From Owenia fusiformis (lineage: Eukaryota; Annelida; Polychaeta; Sabellida; Oweniidae), in contig CAIIXF020000346.1 of assembly GCA_903813345.2 (NCBI GenBank), forward strand, positions 1 to 64,000: 64,000 nt of DNA, written 5' to 3'. Under the pieces are notes generated by a model. The model was given only the letters and a program-made list of their open reading frames with translations, was not told where the DNA came from and made no database searches. Made by a program: the position numbers and the translations under genes. Of this stretch, positions 42,236 through 53,640 are shown piece after piece (within the stretch, counting starts at the first letter, position 1; every line of letters begins with the position of its first letter).

Positions 42236-42940
42236 ACGACCCCACTTTCGTTGTTCAGGCAGTGTTTCTACAACGTTGGAGATACATTCCTGAGTATTTA
42301 AGATTTTCGTCTACATCTGAAATATTTCAGCACTTCAAGATGTCCGAAGGGCAATCCCCATGGAGGAATTTTGCGATTTAAAATGAAAATGTCCTTGTTC
42401 TGCCGATTTACCTGTACGATTGGAGATTCAACAGTATGAAAATAATTCTAATACCCAGTTATTTAGTTTTATGTAGTAGAATTGCCAATCGTATGGGTAA
42501 ATCGGCAGAACGGAGGAATTTTGTAATCTAGACTTAAGGAGATTCCCCTTCCGACATATATAATAGGATTTTATTAGTACTGATGCCCTTTTAGGGCCAA
42601 ACGTACATCCGATATACAATTTTCAATAACAGTAAATATAGCAATAAAGTAAAGAAAATAGGATTACATTCTTCAAATGACATATAAAATGTTACTTTGA
42701 TATTAGAATCCTGTCTCCACCAATTAGTTGGTAGAGAGACATCTTGAAAAGTGCTGAAATATTTCCCGATGTTAAACGAAAATCTCTTCGTTCTGCCGAT
42801 AAAACTATACAATTGGCGATTCAACTACATGAAACGAATTCTAAAATACTAAGGAATGTATTTAGGTAGGTAGTTTTAGTGAGAGGCGTTTATTATTCTG
42901 ACCCATGTTGTAGAAACACTGTCTGAATAGTCATTGGCGC
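42236..42940. repeat. Complex palindromic element
   Basis: Outer pairs: CAGTGTTTCTACAACGTTG with CATGTTGTAGAAACACTG, and CTGAAATATTTCAGCACTTC with GAAAAGTGCTGAAATATTTC. Inside, the motif TTCTGCCGAT...ATACGATTGGCGATTC occurs three times, two direct and one inverted (about 42398, 42473 and 42792). Non-coding. Confidence 0.6.
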
Positions 42941-43103
42941 GCAGGACTATAAGTCTTGGAATTGGATAAAAAGCAACAGGCAATAGAACAGGACGGATTC
43001 ACAAAGAACAGCTATTCAAGAGGAAAAAATGAGTACAATGAAAATTATATTTAGTAACTTATTCTGTTTGTTTGATAATATTATACATGTTTACAGTACT
43101 CAC

Positions 43104-43329
43104 TGTCCCTCTTGTCTGTCATCGCCAGCATTGTTTTCAAGTTTCCAAGGGGACGACTGCCAATCCCATATCCACCATCTCCAAAATTGAAACGAAAATA
43201 AACCATCGGTTTTCGAAAAAAAGCCTTTGGAAGTGAGTGTGTACATGATAAAGCAGCCTAAATGTAAGCCACTGCTAGTCCCATTCGGGGGATCCTCGAC
43301 GGAAACAAGCATGAATCCGTCATGTCTAT
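43104..43329 (-). other. Candidate isolated exon (226 nt)
   Basis: On the minus strand a pyrimidine-rich acceptor (TTTGTTCTTTGATTACAG) is followed by 226 nt open in one frame, then a strong donor (GACA|GTGAGT). The frame gives RHDGFMLVSVEDPPNGTSSG and later a W-rich stretch. The second half reads more naturally in another frame (KPMVYFRFNFGDGGYGIGS), which suggests either an indel in a decayed exon or chance. A weak resemblance to an extracellular beta-sandwich (MAM-like) segment is a guess only. It is the only splice-bounded host-gene candidate in the window. Confidence 0.25.
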
Positions 43330-44899
43330 CTGTAATCAAAGAACAAATTGTGCTTCGACTTTAAGTAACAAAAGCAACGTCAATGCTTTGATGTCACGCC
43401 CTTGTGGAAGGGGCAGCAATGGTTACGAGGACCAACTTCTTTGGCAGAGTTTTGCTTTAAAATCTCAAAAACAAATATGATCTCATTTTCGTTTAAGAGA
43501 AGTTATTTAAAGCTAGGTTTACTCTGACAGGTCTTTTTCAACGAACTTTTTTAGTCCTCCAGAGACTTGTAAAGACCTCAAGCCCTATTAACATTGACCG
43601 GTCTTTTTGGTCCCTGTGTATGTTCAATGGAAGATCTTTTCGCTGTCTTGATAAGATTTTTGGATCGGACTTCACTGGACTTCCAGGTCTTGACAGTCTT
43701 TTAAATAAATAGTACCGTTGTTACTGGGCTCACGTGGCATTATGTTACTAGTTTTTCGGACAAAACATTCAAAATCGTCAAATGAAAATTTACCCAAATG
43801 TCCAAAGACTTAGCATTGTGAATTATTATACAAAGAAACTTCCCTGGACGTTTCGGATCGTTCTAATAATCGTTTGGTTTAAAACTTGTAGAGAAGACGT
43901 TAGGGACAAGATTTGGGATTGAAAATCCAAACTGACTATCTTAGTATTTACCCCATTTCACTCTACCTTACCACGTAACCACGTATAAAAGGGGTATAGG
44001 CAACAGTGTAGTTGCAAATGGAAAACGTGAGTATATTTCCATATTTCTGAAGGTCAACTAGTTTTTACATATCTTCCAAGTGTTCTGTATCCATAGTAAA
44101 GATTCATCGAGCAGTTTGCAGTTTATTATGACCAAAAAACTAAAGACAAAGATAGAGAATACTTGCAACAGTAAAGATTGAAGGCAATTAAAGATATTAT
44201 TATATACCCAATATGTAACACTCATCCTGATTGGTCAATTCATAGTCACGTGTCATAAAATAGAATTACTATTTCCCGCCGAAAGTTATATTCCCTCAAA
44301 TGTGAGAAGCGGGAATATACATTTGAACTATTGCCCGGTGACGTCACAATTGCAGCTTCTTTTACCCCAGGAAACGTCTGCGCATCGTCACTGCGCACAC
44401 GAAAAACAGAAAAATAGAGATAACACAAAGACATAACTCAACTCGAGAGCCGTGCGTGAATAATACAATATAGGCAAGATGGATAAAATTCCCTAAGATC
44501 AATATGTCCTTGTAATTTCAAATGTTATGATAATTTATTTCCCGTGTTAAACGCGATTGAATTTTCAAAGTGAATGTCTCAGAAATCAAGAAATCCCTGA
44601 CGAAAAACGAAACAAATTCTGTTGAGCATATCATGACGTCGTGGGTTAAGTTTTAATGCTAACAAAAATATGGACCCGGCCGCCTTGCTGTCCTGCTGAA
44701 ATGCGAATCAATATTCGGTATATAATAAAACAAATAGTGAGGGTATTCCCTCGGGAAAATAATTTACATTATCGCCCTCAATGACAGTCACTTTTTGTAT
44801 ACGTTTCACTAATTCCATAAATGTGCATGGTACTAGTCGGTTTCACTTGGAATAACACACTTCTTTTAACATCACTATTCAAATAATCCCTATTTAATT
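43330..44899. other. Unassigned sequence
   Basis: No gene supported. A short palindromic stretch near 44270-44330 (TTTCCCGCC...GCGGGAATA) may be part of a small repeat. Confidence 0.4.
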
Positions 44900-46347
44900 A
44901 GGAGGCCCCCCGACAGGGGGCCTCCTATAGATTTTATAGATATTATTTATTAGGAGGCCCCCCGACATTTTATAGATATTATTTATTTTTATTTATTCTT
45001 CTCTGCACTTTTTCTCCTACTTGTAACTAGATTTCAACTATCTACTATATGAACCTAATAAGGACCTATGTTGAACTTACCGGGAAAGGATTTTTTATCT
45101 AGGTCAAGGTAAAAGGTCAAAATCTAGGTCAAATCTAAGTTTTTTTAAGTTTCTCAGATTTCGTCCTCATACTTAATTATTTCTTGCGATGAATTAAAAT
45201 GTAACTAGATATAAGCATTCTCTACAAATTGCTCACTATATGTACGCGTTAATTTTTTACCGTTTTTGAGATATAATATTTGACGTCAAAAAACGGCAAA
45301 AATCGGTCATTTTTCAACTATCTTCAAATCGACCAGAATTTTTAAAAAATCATCTACAAGATCTCAGGAACTCAAATATGTCCTTACTTTTGACCTCCGA
45401 CCTTTTGTTGACCTTCGGTGACCTTCGAAAGGTAAAAAAAGTTGATTTTTTTAAATTGATTTTCTGGATTCAAATTTAGATATATTTGATCACAAAGGAC
45501 CCACTGAGGTATAAAAAAGTCAAATTTGCAAGGTCAAAGGTCAAGGTCATCAAATTAAATCACAAACTGTGTTTTCCAAATTTCTAAGTTTTGGTGACTA
45601 CAAATCAATATTTTTTCATGAAAGTCAGGATATATATTCCTCTATAGGATCTACACATATTAGCAATTGACTATTTATTAAAATTATGTACCAGTTTTGA
45701 GATATTAGAACTCAAAAACTGAAGAAAGGTCAAATTTCGAAATTTTTCAAGACTAAATTTCAACTTACTCTAAATTGACCAAACTTTTTTTAAAAAAGCA
45801 TTTACAAGTCCTCAGGAATCCAAATCTGACCTTACTTTTGACCTTTGACCTTTGGTTGACTTTCAGTGACCTTCGAAAGGTAAAAAAAGTTGATTTTTCA
45901 AATCGATTTTCTGGATTCAAATTTAGCTATAATTGATCACAAAAGTCCTAACTGAGGTCAAATAAAGTAAAATTTGCAAGATCAACGGTCAAGGTCATCG
46001 AATTAAATCACAAACTGTGTTTTCTAAGTTTCTCAAAGTTGGTGAGTACAAATCAATATTTTTTAAATGGAAGTCAGAATATATATTCCTCTAAGGGTTC
46101 TACACATATTAGCTATTGACTATCTATTAAAATTTCAAACCCGTTTTTAGATATGAGAACTCAAAAACTGAAAAAAGGTCAAATTTTCACCTTGCTCTAA
46201 ATTGACCAAATTTTTTTTAAAATCATCTACAAGTTATCAGGAACTCAAATCTGACCTTAGTTTTGACCTTTGACCTTTGGTTGACCTTCAACTTGTCAAA
46301 AAAGCCTACTGGGCCTCCGCAAGATTGCTTGCAATCTTAATGTCTAG
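44900..46347 (+). mobile_element. Helitron-like non-autonomous element A
   Basis: It starts with a GC-rich hairpin (AGGAGGCCCCC...GGGGGCCTCCT, 44900-44926). It ends with GGGCCTCC (inverse of the start), a stem-loop AAGATTGCTTGCAATCTT and, a few bases on, CTAG|T. Subterminal inverted repeats plus a 3' stem-loop and CTAG end match Helentron/Helitron2-type non-autonomous elements. There is no flanking duplication. The interior consists of ~2.5 copies of a ~430-bp repeat. No Rep/helicase. Confidence 0.65.
45300..46290. repeat. ~430-447 bp tandem repeat with AGGTCA clusters
   Basis: TCAACTATCTTCAAATCGAC-type starts recur at about 45311, 45758 and 46183. Each unit has an AGGTCA(A)-rich part; for example AGGTCA-A-AGGTCA-AGGTCA lies at 45531-45549. 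Confidence 0.8.
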
Positions 46348-47431
46348 TTGTTATTTAGATTGCGTATTTTTATATACTATTATATATACTATACTAATCT
46401 AAGGATGAATAAAAAGTACCAGGAATGAAACTTTAGATACCGTAATAGGGGAAAACAACCTACTTTTTCTCCATAGAGATAAATGTTTAATTGACAAAGT
46501 TCAAATTATAGTTTCTCAAAAGTCAGCCAATGGAGATCTAGTCTAGTCAAGTCTTGGTCAAAAACTTCCCATTCGCATATTTGGTGAATAAAATAGCCAA
46601 CAAACGAAAACATGTATGATTTACATCGATCATTGAGTCTATGTGCCATACGTGCTAAGTAATGCAATTGAAACCCTTCAGGTAGTGATATCTAGTTCAC
46701 AAAAAGGGATTTTTGATTTTTTGGGTCTGTAATGTACTATTGTACCATTAAAAAGAAATAAAAGAAATGGTACATTTTGGAGTATGGTACTCCGACGCCG
46801 TTTTCAATAGCTTTTACTCTTAGCATTGTTGGACTTCAAACAGAAGTTAAAGTTACCCGCAAATGATATATTCATTGCATGAAGTCAGTAATTTTCTTTG
46901 ATATAGCAAAACAAATGAGTAAATAAATAAATTGTCTGGATTTCCTAGTGTTTCTATGCAAAATAGCACGCTCCGTCCCAGCGGACAGATTTTTCGATAC
47001 CAGCCTGTGTATGTGGGTCGATCCAGTCAGAAAAATCCAAGTAGTGCTCGAGAAACTTTTATCATAATTTGAAAGTTAAAACCATTTCTAAGAGAATGCT
47101 GTTTTTATAACAACCGAAATCGTATTTATTTTCATATAATTATTAATTTTTTTAAAACCATCATTATATTTTTTGCTTCAACTCAGTTAGTTTTCGTCAC
47201 CATACAGAAAACTGTACTACTGTATTTTTTGACGCTGTACGGCGACGTCTGCTTACCGCGATGGTTAGGCGTGTGAAAATGAGATTGAAAATCAAGTCGA
47301 CTCTAGTCCTGTTTAGACTGATTTCCTCTGGTCTAGGTAAATGCAATGAGGAAGATGATATGATAAAATAAGAAGAGAAGAGAATAAATGAGAAGCATCA
47401 ATTTAGATTTGAAAGTACTTAAGTTGTCAAT
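46348..47431. other. Unassigned sequence
   Basis: No gene, RNA or repeat unit seen. Confidence 0.4.
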
Positions 47432-48286
47432 AGAGAGATTTCGCACGGCGTGAAAGTACAACTTATAACGTATACTTATACTTATAAGCAAACGTACAAG
47501 GTGTTTCATAATGTGGGCTTTTCGTCAGAAAAGATCTCGGACTGTAAAAAATAAAGGTCAAAGGGATGCCATTTGTTCTTTCTTGAATTGTAGCATGTTT
47601 AGTTGACCCAAATGTGTTTATCTAGAATAAAATAGGCTCATATATAGTACGTATGTTATAGACCTATCTCTTCTCAAATTGACTTTTTGGAGATGCTCGT
47701 TATGAAACACCCTGTATGTCATTTGTTGAGCTACTGAATGGGTCGTTTTCAGGAATTGCTAGAACCTACTTGTTTGATTGGTGTTTCAAATTCATGGTTA
47801 AAGTTTTTGATTGGATACTGTTCCTACTCAGCCAATTATTTTTTAAAAATGCTTGCGGTCAATTGTTCCACACACATGTAGGTAAAGCTTTATACGGAGA
47901 TCCAACTGTATACGTTTATCATCTCGTATATATACCGTTTTGTAAGTTCATTGAACTTATACTGATCATGAAAACTTTGAAATAATCAACTTGTTTATGT
48001 AATGACTCACTTAAAACGATCATGACTCACTTTAAAGGATCGTGTTTATACACTGCAACTACTAGGACACGGAAGCAAGCATTTAATTATAATGTGCATA
48101 ATCTACACGTGCAGAGGACAGTTCATTCGCAGTCTCTAGTTGATGGAGCTTTTCTATATCGGAAATAGTTTTGTTCCATTAAGTACAATTTGAAATTGAT
48201 TTTAGTAAATACAATAGTTTGACCTGACCCTTTAAAGTATACGTATACGTATAAGTTGTACTTTCACTTATGTGCGAAATCTCTCT
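47432..48286. mobile_element. 855-bp MITE with ~55-bp inverted ends
   Basis: The left end AGAGAGATTTCGCAC...GTGAAAGTACAACTTAT and its inverse at 48230-48286 match well apart from a short variable segment. An inner inverted pair (AGGTGTTTCATAA near 47500, TTATGAAACACCCT near 47700) suggests a nested small element. It adjoins the C-terminal end of the LINE relic at 48.3-49.0 kb. The 89-aa frame 47716-47985 is not recognisable. Confidence 0.6.
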
Positions 48287-48289
48287 TAT

Positions 48290-49022
48290 CTCTTGGAGTT
48301 GTTGGGGTAGTTTGTTCCATTCTGAGATAACTGTAAAAAGGCATGTTATCTTTAATATCACAGATCTTTTAGCGGGCAAGACAAATTCAGTTGGATTCCT
48401 CAAATAGAGAGGAGGTTGTTGTCTCTTATACTGTATTTATCAAATATATTTTGAACATATGAAGGAACTTTCTGATTTTGGATATTGAACATGAGGGTTA
48501 GTTGATGAACCTTCCTCCTCGTCTCTAGTTTGGGCCAATTTAGAATATTGAGCACCTTTTCAGAAGATGACCCATGAATAATTCCACTACAAATCAGAGC
48601 TGCCTTGTAGTAGAGTTGGTCAATGCGTTTTAATTTGGAAATAGAGGCAATAGTTTCAAGAACAGTTATGTTTGTAGCGTAATTAAATTTAGAGCTGCCA
48701 AAAAGAAAAGAATTCAATTTCTCTTGTTGGGTCTTAAAAATATTTTTATATTGGATTTCAAGATTATTTAGTTTAGTTTCGAAGTCAGCTAGGAGGGTCC
48801 TGCGGAGTCTGCAGTTAAATATGAAATGCGTTGATGTTCGTTTAGCTTGGGCCAATTTAGAATATTGAGCACCTTTTCATAAGATGACCCATGAATAATT
48901 CCACTACAAATCAGAGCTGCCTTGTAGTAGAGTTGGTCAATGCGTTTTAATTTGGAAATATATGCGCATCCATAGACGATGTCACGGAAATCAAAATGTG
49001 GTAAGATAAAAGATTTGAACAT
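48290..49022 (-). pseudogene. CR1/jockey-type LINE RT C-terminus with internal duplication
   Basis: The minus strand encodes FKSFILPHFDFRDIVYG, then SKLKRIDQLYYKAALICSG...HGSS.EKVLNILNWPKLETRRKVHQLTLMF...VPSYVQNIF and RNPTEFVLPAK...SEWNKLPQQLQEI. This is the conserved tail of CR1/jockey-like LINE RTs. A ~120-bp segment coding SKLKRIDQLYYKAA...NWPKL occurs twice (48530-48652 and 48846-48965), nearly identical, with a different upstream piece (KFNYATNIT) before the second copy. So two partial copies have been joined, or a local duplication occurred. Dead. Confidence 0.75.
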
Positions 49023-49327
49023 AAGATTTAGATGGTTTTCACTAAGTTTTTTACTTAACGCTTTAAGTGGATTTAAAAGCTTATCAATTTTCTTTGCAAG
49101 ATGGGTAATGTGGAAATTGAAAGATAACTAGTCAGTTGCATCCGGCAGTTGAATTCGAGAGTGCCTCGGACTGTCAAATATGTATCAAATTCGTTATTAT
49201 TGATATTTAGAGCATACGGAAGAAAAAACGATCATCCACAGTATGCATTACATAGAAGTAAAGTGGTTATGACTTTACTCACAAGATCTGTCATATGTCG
49301 GGTCTCCATATGGTGGTTTGACTCCAC

Positions 49328-49398
49328 CGGCGGTGGCAGCGGTGGTGGTGGCGGCGGTGGCAGTGGCGGTGGTGGCCGTGGCAGTAGTGGTTGTAACT
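49328..49398. repeat. GGTGGC/GGCGGT trinucleotide repeat
   Basis: Seventy bases of imperfect (GGY)n. It codes G/S or T/A runs in both directions without a supporting gene. Confidence 0.85.
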
Positions 49399-49402
49399 AG
49401 AA

Positions 49403-49560
49403 GGTAATTATAGGATAATCTATGATTTTGAGGAATATCATTTTTATCTAAGAGGTGATATTGATATCTGCACGAGAGAGCAAAGCGAACGAGTGCATAT
49501 ATCAATATCATCGAGTAGATAAAAATGATATTCTGAAAAAAATCATAGGATGTTCTTATT
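49403..49560. repeat. Imperfect palindrome, ~70-bp arms
   Basis: AATATCATTTTTATCT..GAGGTGATATTGATAT is mirrored by ATATCAATATCAT..AGTAGATAAAAATGATATT around a short centre (CACGAGAGAGCAAAGCGAAC), with outer TAGGATAATCTATGATTTT / AAATCATAGGATG. Likely a fold-back MITE. Confidence 0.65.
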
Positions 49561-51118
49561 ATCCTACACTTAAAAGGCAAAAGGAATTTCATGCCAAATA
49601 GGGTCAATTTGGCGGGAAATCAACAATATCGTATATCGTCACAATATCCTCCGCATATTGGGTTTTCCGGAGTATATCGTCACGATATCCTCCGGTCATT
49701 CAATCTGCCAATGAAAATCAAATTTATTTTTTAATGTCATTATACATTTAGTACACTAAGTGTAGAATAATATAATATATAGTTTGGGAGATATGATATA
49801 TCATCACATCATGAATAGTGTATTATGACTGGCTTTGCTTATACAGGTAAAAATGTTGACCCTTTATACAAGTTTTTGGTAGAATTTCATTCATTTTCAA
49901 AATAAAGTTCAATTTTACACCACATTACTACTCAATGAGTCCCCCCTTGGCCATGTAAACAGCAGCAATTATTTTCAGATATGACCTTAAAAGCCCTTCA
50001 AATAGGGATGTGGAATTTTATAACCCTCTTAAAACCTGTTAAGGCACTTTAGAAGGGATTCCTTAGAGTTTCTACCCTCACCGTTCTTGTTTTCCAACTC
50101 AATATCCATCCGACCCGAAAAGAATTGCTGCTGTTAAGATGACCCAGGAGGACACATTGATTATTGATTTGGTGTTAAATTGAACTTAATTTTGACCAAA
50201 CACTAAATTTTGAAATGCCTGTAATTTTTCACATGCGAGAGTTGAACCATGATACTTGGCGAATCAATGTAACTTTGGATAAGCTTTAAAATGATATATG
50301 ACACATACTATGACGACACTGGTTAATGTCTGCCTAGGGGAGGATACTTTCAGGACACCCTGTACAACACGTGTTTAGGTCTCTCAATATTGCAATTGTG
50401 CAAAGGAATAGACTACGGCCCACTCTGATAATTGTAACTCCTTCATTACATGAAAGGTTACACATTCCAACCTATTTCAAACCATCTGTATGATGATACT
50501 AGACACTTTCTGGGTAATTGGACTTTCTATAGGCGGCCCTCAGACCAATTTATACCCCTACCCCCAAAAAACCTCAGGGGTACTTTAATACCACCAAATA
50601 AAAAAAATACTAATGCATGTCAGATATTCATTGTTTTATATTGGTTAGGGCATGTTATGGTTAGTAAATGCCAGAAATTTCCAATCTCTAACTGATATGG
50701 TTACCATAGAAACAGTATTTATATCTTGAAATCTTCTCAATTTGACCCCCTCCCAAATGTGTTCTTTTGATCTCAAAGTGAAATATTTGCAAATCTGGAT
50801 TTTATGGCTGCTACTTTGTCAAAAATTGTATCAATATGTATATTCTAACATTAAAACACTGAAAAGTGTTCCTCATGATCCTATAAATCAATTATATTTA
50901 TCAAATATAGTCACACATAGCTGCTTTTAGGGAAAAGTGGGCGTGGCACTTTTTGGTACGTGTGTACTTGTTGCAGCATTAAATGAAAAATACATATTAA
51001 ACTAACAACAATTGACATTTAATTAGCATCTAATCATGTTGTGTAACATTGTAATATGTTCATTATCATTATTAGACACTTTAAATATTTTATATAAGTG
51101 ATATCCTGACCCTTCCCT

Positions 51119-52010
51119 TTATCCCTACACCCTTCAAGGTGGGCATTACCAATCGTGTCAAGTTAACATTTCTGTTTGGTTTATTTTTACCATAGACAAG
51201 GTACAAAAGCTTTACCATGAGTACTGACCTTATTAGGTGCTAAACTGATGAATGGATAGGTAGATGGCAGCACTTGTGCTGGTTGGACTATACGCTAGCA
51301 TCTACCATAGACACATATTGATTTACCATATTTGTTATTTTGAATTAAAGTAAAACTGCTTTCGCATCAAACTTAGTGAGATTCAGATTGTGTTTGAAAC
51401 TAGATGATCTTCAGATTTTGTGTGAACCTTAAATTCATGACAATCAAAAGAATTCAACATTTAGGAAGTCAACATTAAGATTTTTAACATCGTCTCAATG
51501 AGAATTTAGCCCAACCTTTTTCAGAAAGTTAAAGATCATAGAAAATTGAACATAATCAAAGTTCCTCAGTAGAACATTTAATCTCCTAAAATCACATTAA
51601 AACTATATCAGCAATATTTCCAAGCTAAATAGTATAAAAAATTCTATCACATCATTTGCAACGTTTTCATTATTCGATAGTTCAACCCTATATGAATTAT
51701 TGATGATTTTAAAAGTGCAAGGAATTTAAATGAATCAGGGAAGCCAGTGATATGTATTTGCCTTATTAATGGTTGACTTTACAATGAAATAGACTTAGAT
51801 GCAAGTAGAAATAATCTTGCTTTACATCATTGAAAATTCAAAATTCAGTCAAATAAGTGATATCATATTTGAAATCTTCATGTAGAATCACATTTCTTCA
51901 TGCAATAAGTTAACCTTTTAGTGAGTAGTTGTGACTAATGTAATCATGTACTTATACAATTTGTCAGTAAAAGTTATTTATCCTATACTTAGTGTTATAG
52001 GTAAATAAAA
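51119..52010. other. Unassigned interior of the 4.8-kb unit
   Basis: AT-rich, no gene or repeat unit seen. Confidence 0.4.
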
Positions 52011-52014
52011 TGCA

Positions 52015-52490
52015 TGAATATAATTGATACCTTAGGTGAGTGGGGATATACATGTACTGCATATCCCGCTTTATCCCATACTTGGTCGTGTTTCAGGTAC
52101 ATAAAGCAGGTTTGTAAAAACTTATATTTTCATCAGCGGGCAGATATAGCTTTACGTCCCGTTGCGAGCGGGCAGATATAGTATATCTGCCCACTCTGTC
52201 ATAGTCGCCCTCGGGCACATATATTATATTTGCCTCGGGATAGTCCCAATATCCTGAACTTCATAGAGGACAATCTCTATGTATCGCCAGGTTTATCACC
52301 CGCTCAGTTAATCCCCTGCAGGAATTTCATTCTGTGCAATTTCTCATATTTTCGTATTTTAGTATATGATAAATAATTTTGGGTACAAGGTATAACCCTT
52401 GGGAAATACAATATTCTACCCTCAACCCCTCGGGGAAGTATATTGTATTTCCCTCAGATATATTGTATTTCCCTGTATTAAAAACTTCCC
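52015..52490. repeat. FB1 fold-back repeat, copy 2
   Basis: Shares TTATCCCATACTTGG, GGTACATAAAGCAGGTTTGT, TTTTCATCAGCGGGCAGATA and ATCCTGAACTTCATAGAGGA with copy 1 at the window start and (inverted) with 53155-53640. A CCCTCGGG-rich palindromic tail (52380-52475) resembles 32.31-32.41 kb. Confidence 0.6.
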
Positions 52491-53154
52491 ATTAATGTAT
52501 AATGCACACCATTTTAAATATGAATCAAAACTATGAATTAGTGATATCCATGTTTCTAACGAAAGCATGAATTTGAAAGAAACAAACATTCTACTCATAT
52601 GGTATAATGATATTACCAGTTGTGTCCATTTTAGATTTGATTGAAGAAATTGAATTAGAGGCAATTTTGAAATTACAATATATTAAAAGAGGCTCTGTTG
52701 CTTAGATGGGAGAATCAATTAGCTGCATTGTTCAGTTAATGACAAAATTAGCATTTGTAAAATAGCATTTGGAATCTAGTAGGTTGTATATAGATGAATT
52801 AGATAAGGCATTGTCGAGGAAAAATATCCAACAAGATACTAGTTTGCTCATGAAATTAGGCATACTTTAACTTGAAACAGTTTGTAACACTCAATTTTTG
52901 GGGTTTGGAGATCGAAGTTATAATGATGAAAAACAAGCAATTTTAAAATATTTATGTTTTACCAAAACTTTTAAAGATTTTTGTTAGCCTTTGTTTTGTC
53001 TGTTTTATTCTCAAATAAATCATGGTCATCAATTCTATTGTGACATAATCATCATTTACCAATTTTAAAATTAAACATTACTGGTTAGAGAATGTGATTT
53101 CTTACTTTAGGTTATATTTATATCCCGATTTATATGTATAATAATAATTGATGA

Positions 53155-53640
53155 AGACGAATAGAGATTATCCTCTATGAGGTTCAGGGTATTGGAATTA
53201 TCCCAAGGCCAATATAATATATCTGGCCGAGGGTCGTAGGTCCCGAGGGAAGATATTTTCTATTGGCCAAAGGCCTTAGGTCCTGAGGTTATCTGGTTCA
53301 CATTGTTCAATTGGCCAGAGTTAGAAAGAATTCAACCATATGAATGTATTCATGTCTAATTTTGTTTTCTTGGCCTTAGGAGGATTCTTCTGTTTTTTTA
53401 AAGTATTCATCCACATATTCTCGAATCATTGATTATTAACATATGTATAAAGTATGCTACTTCCCTCATTGCTAATCATACACAAATGATGATTATGACT
53501 TAGTGGGCAGGTGTAATATATCTGCCCTCTCAGGTCGGGACATTAGCTATATCTGCCCGCTGATGAAAATATAAGTATTTATAAACCTGCTATATGTTTC
53601 TGAAACATGTCCAAGTATGGGACAAATGTATCTACTTTTT
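53155..53640. repeat. FB1 fold-back repeat, copy 3 (inverted to copy 2)
   Basis: AGAGATTATCCTCTATGAGG ... TATCTGCCCGCTGATGAAAA ... CCAAGTATGGGACAAATG is the reverse complement of parts of 52070-52287, giving a second nested inverted repeat inside the 4.8-kb unit. Confidence 0.6.
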
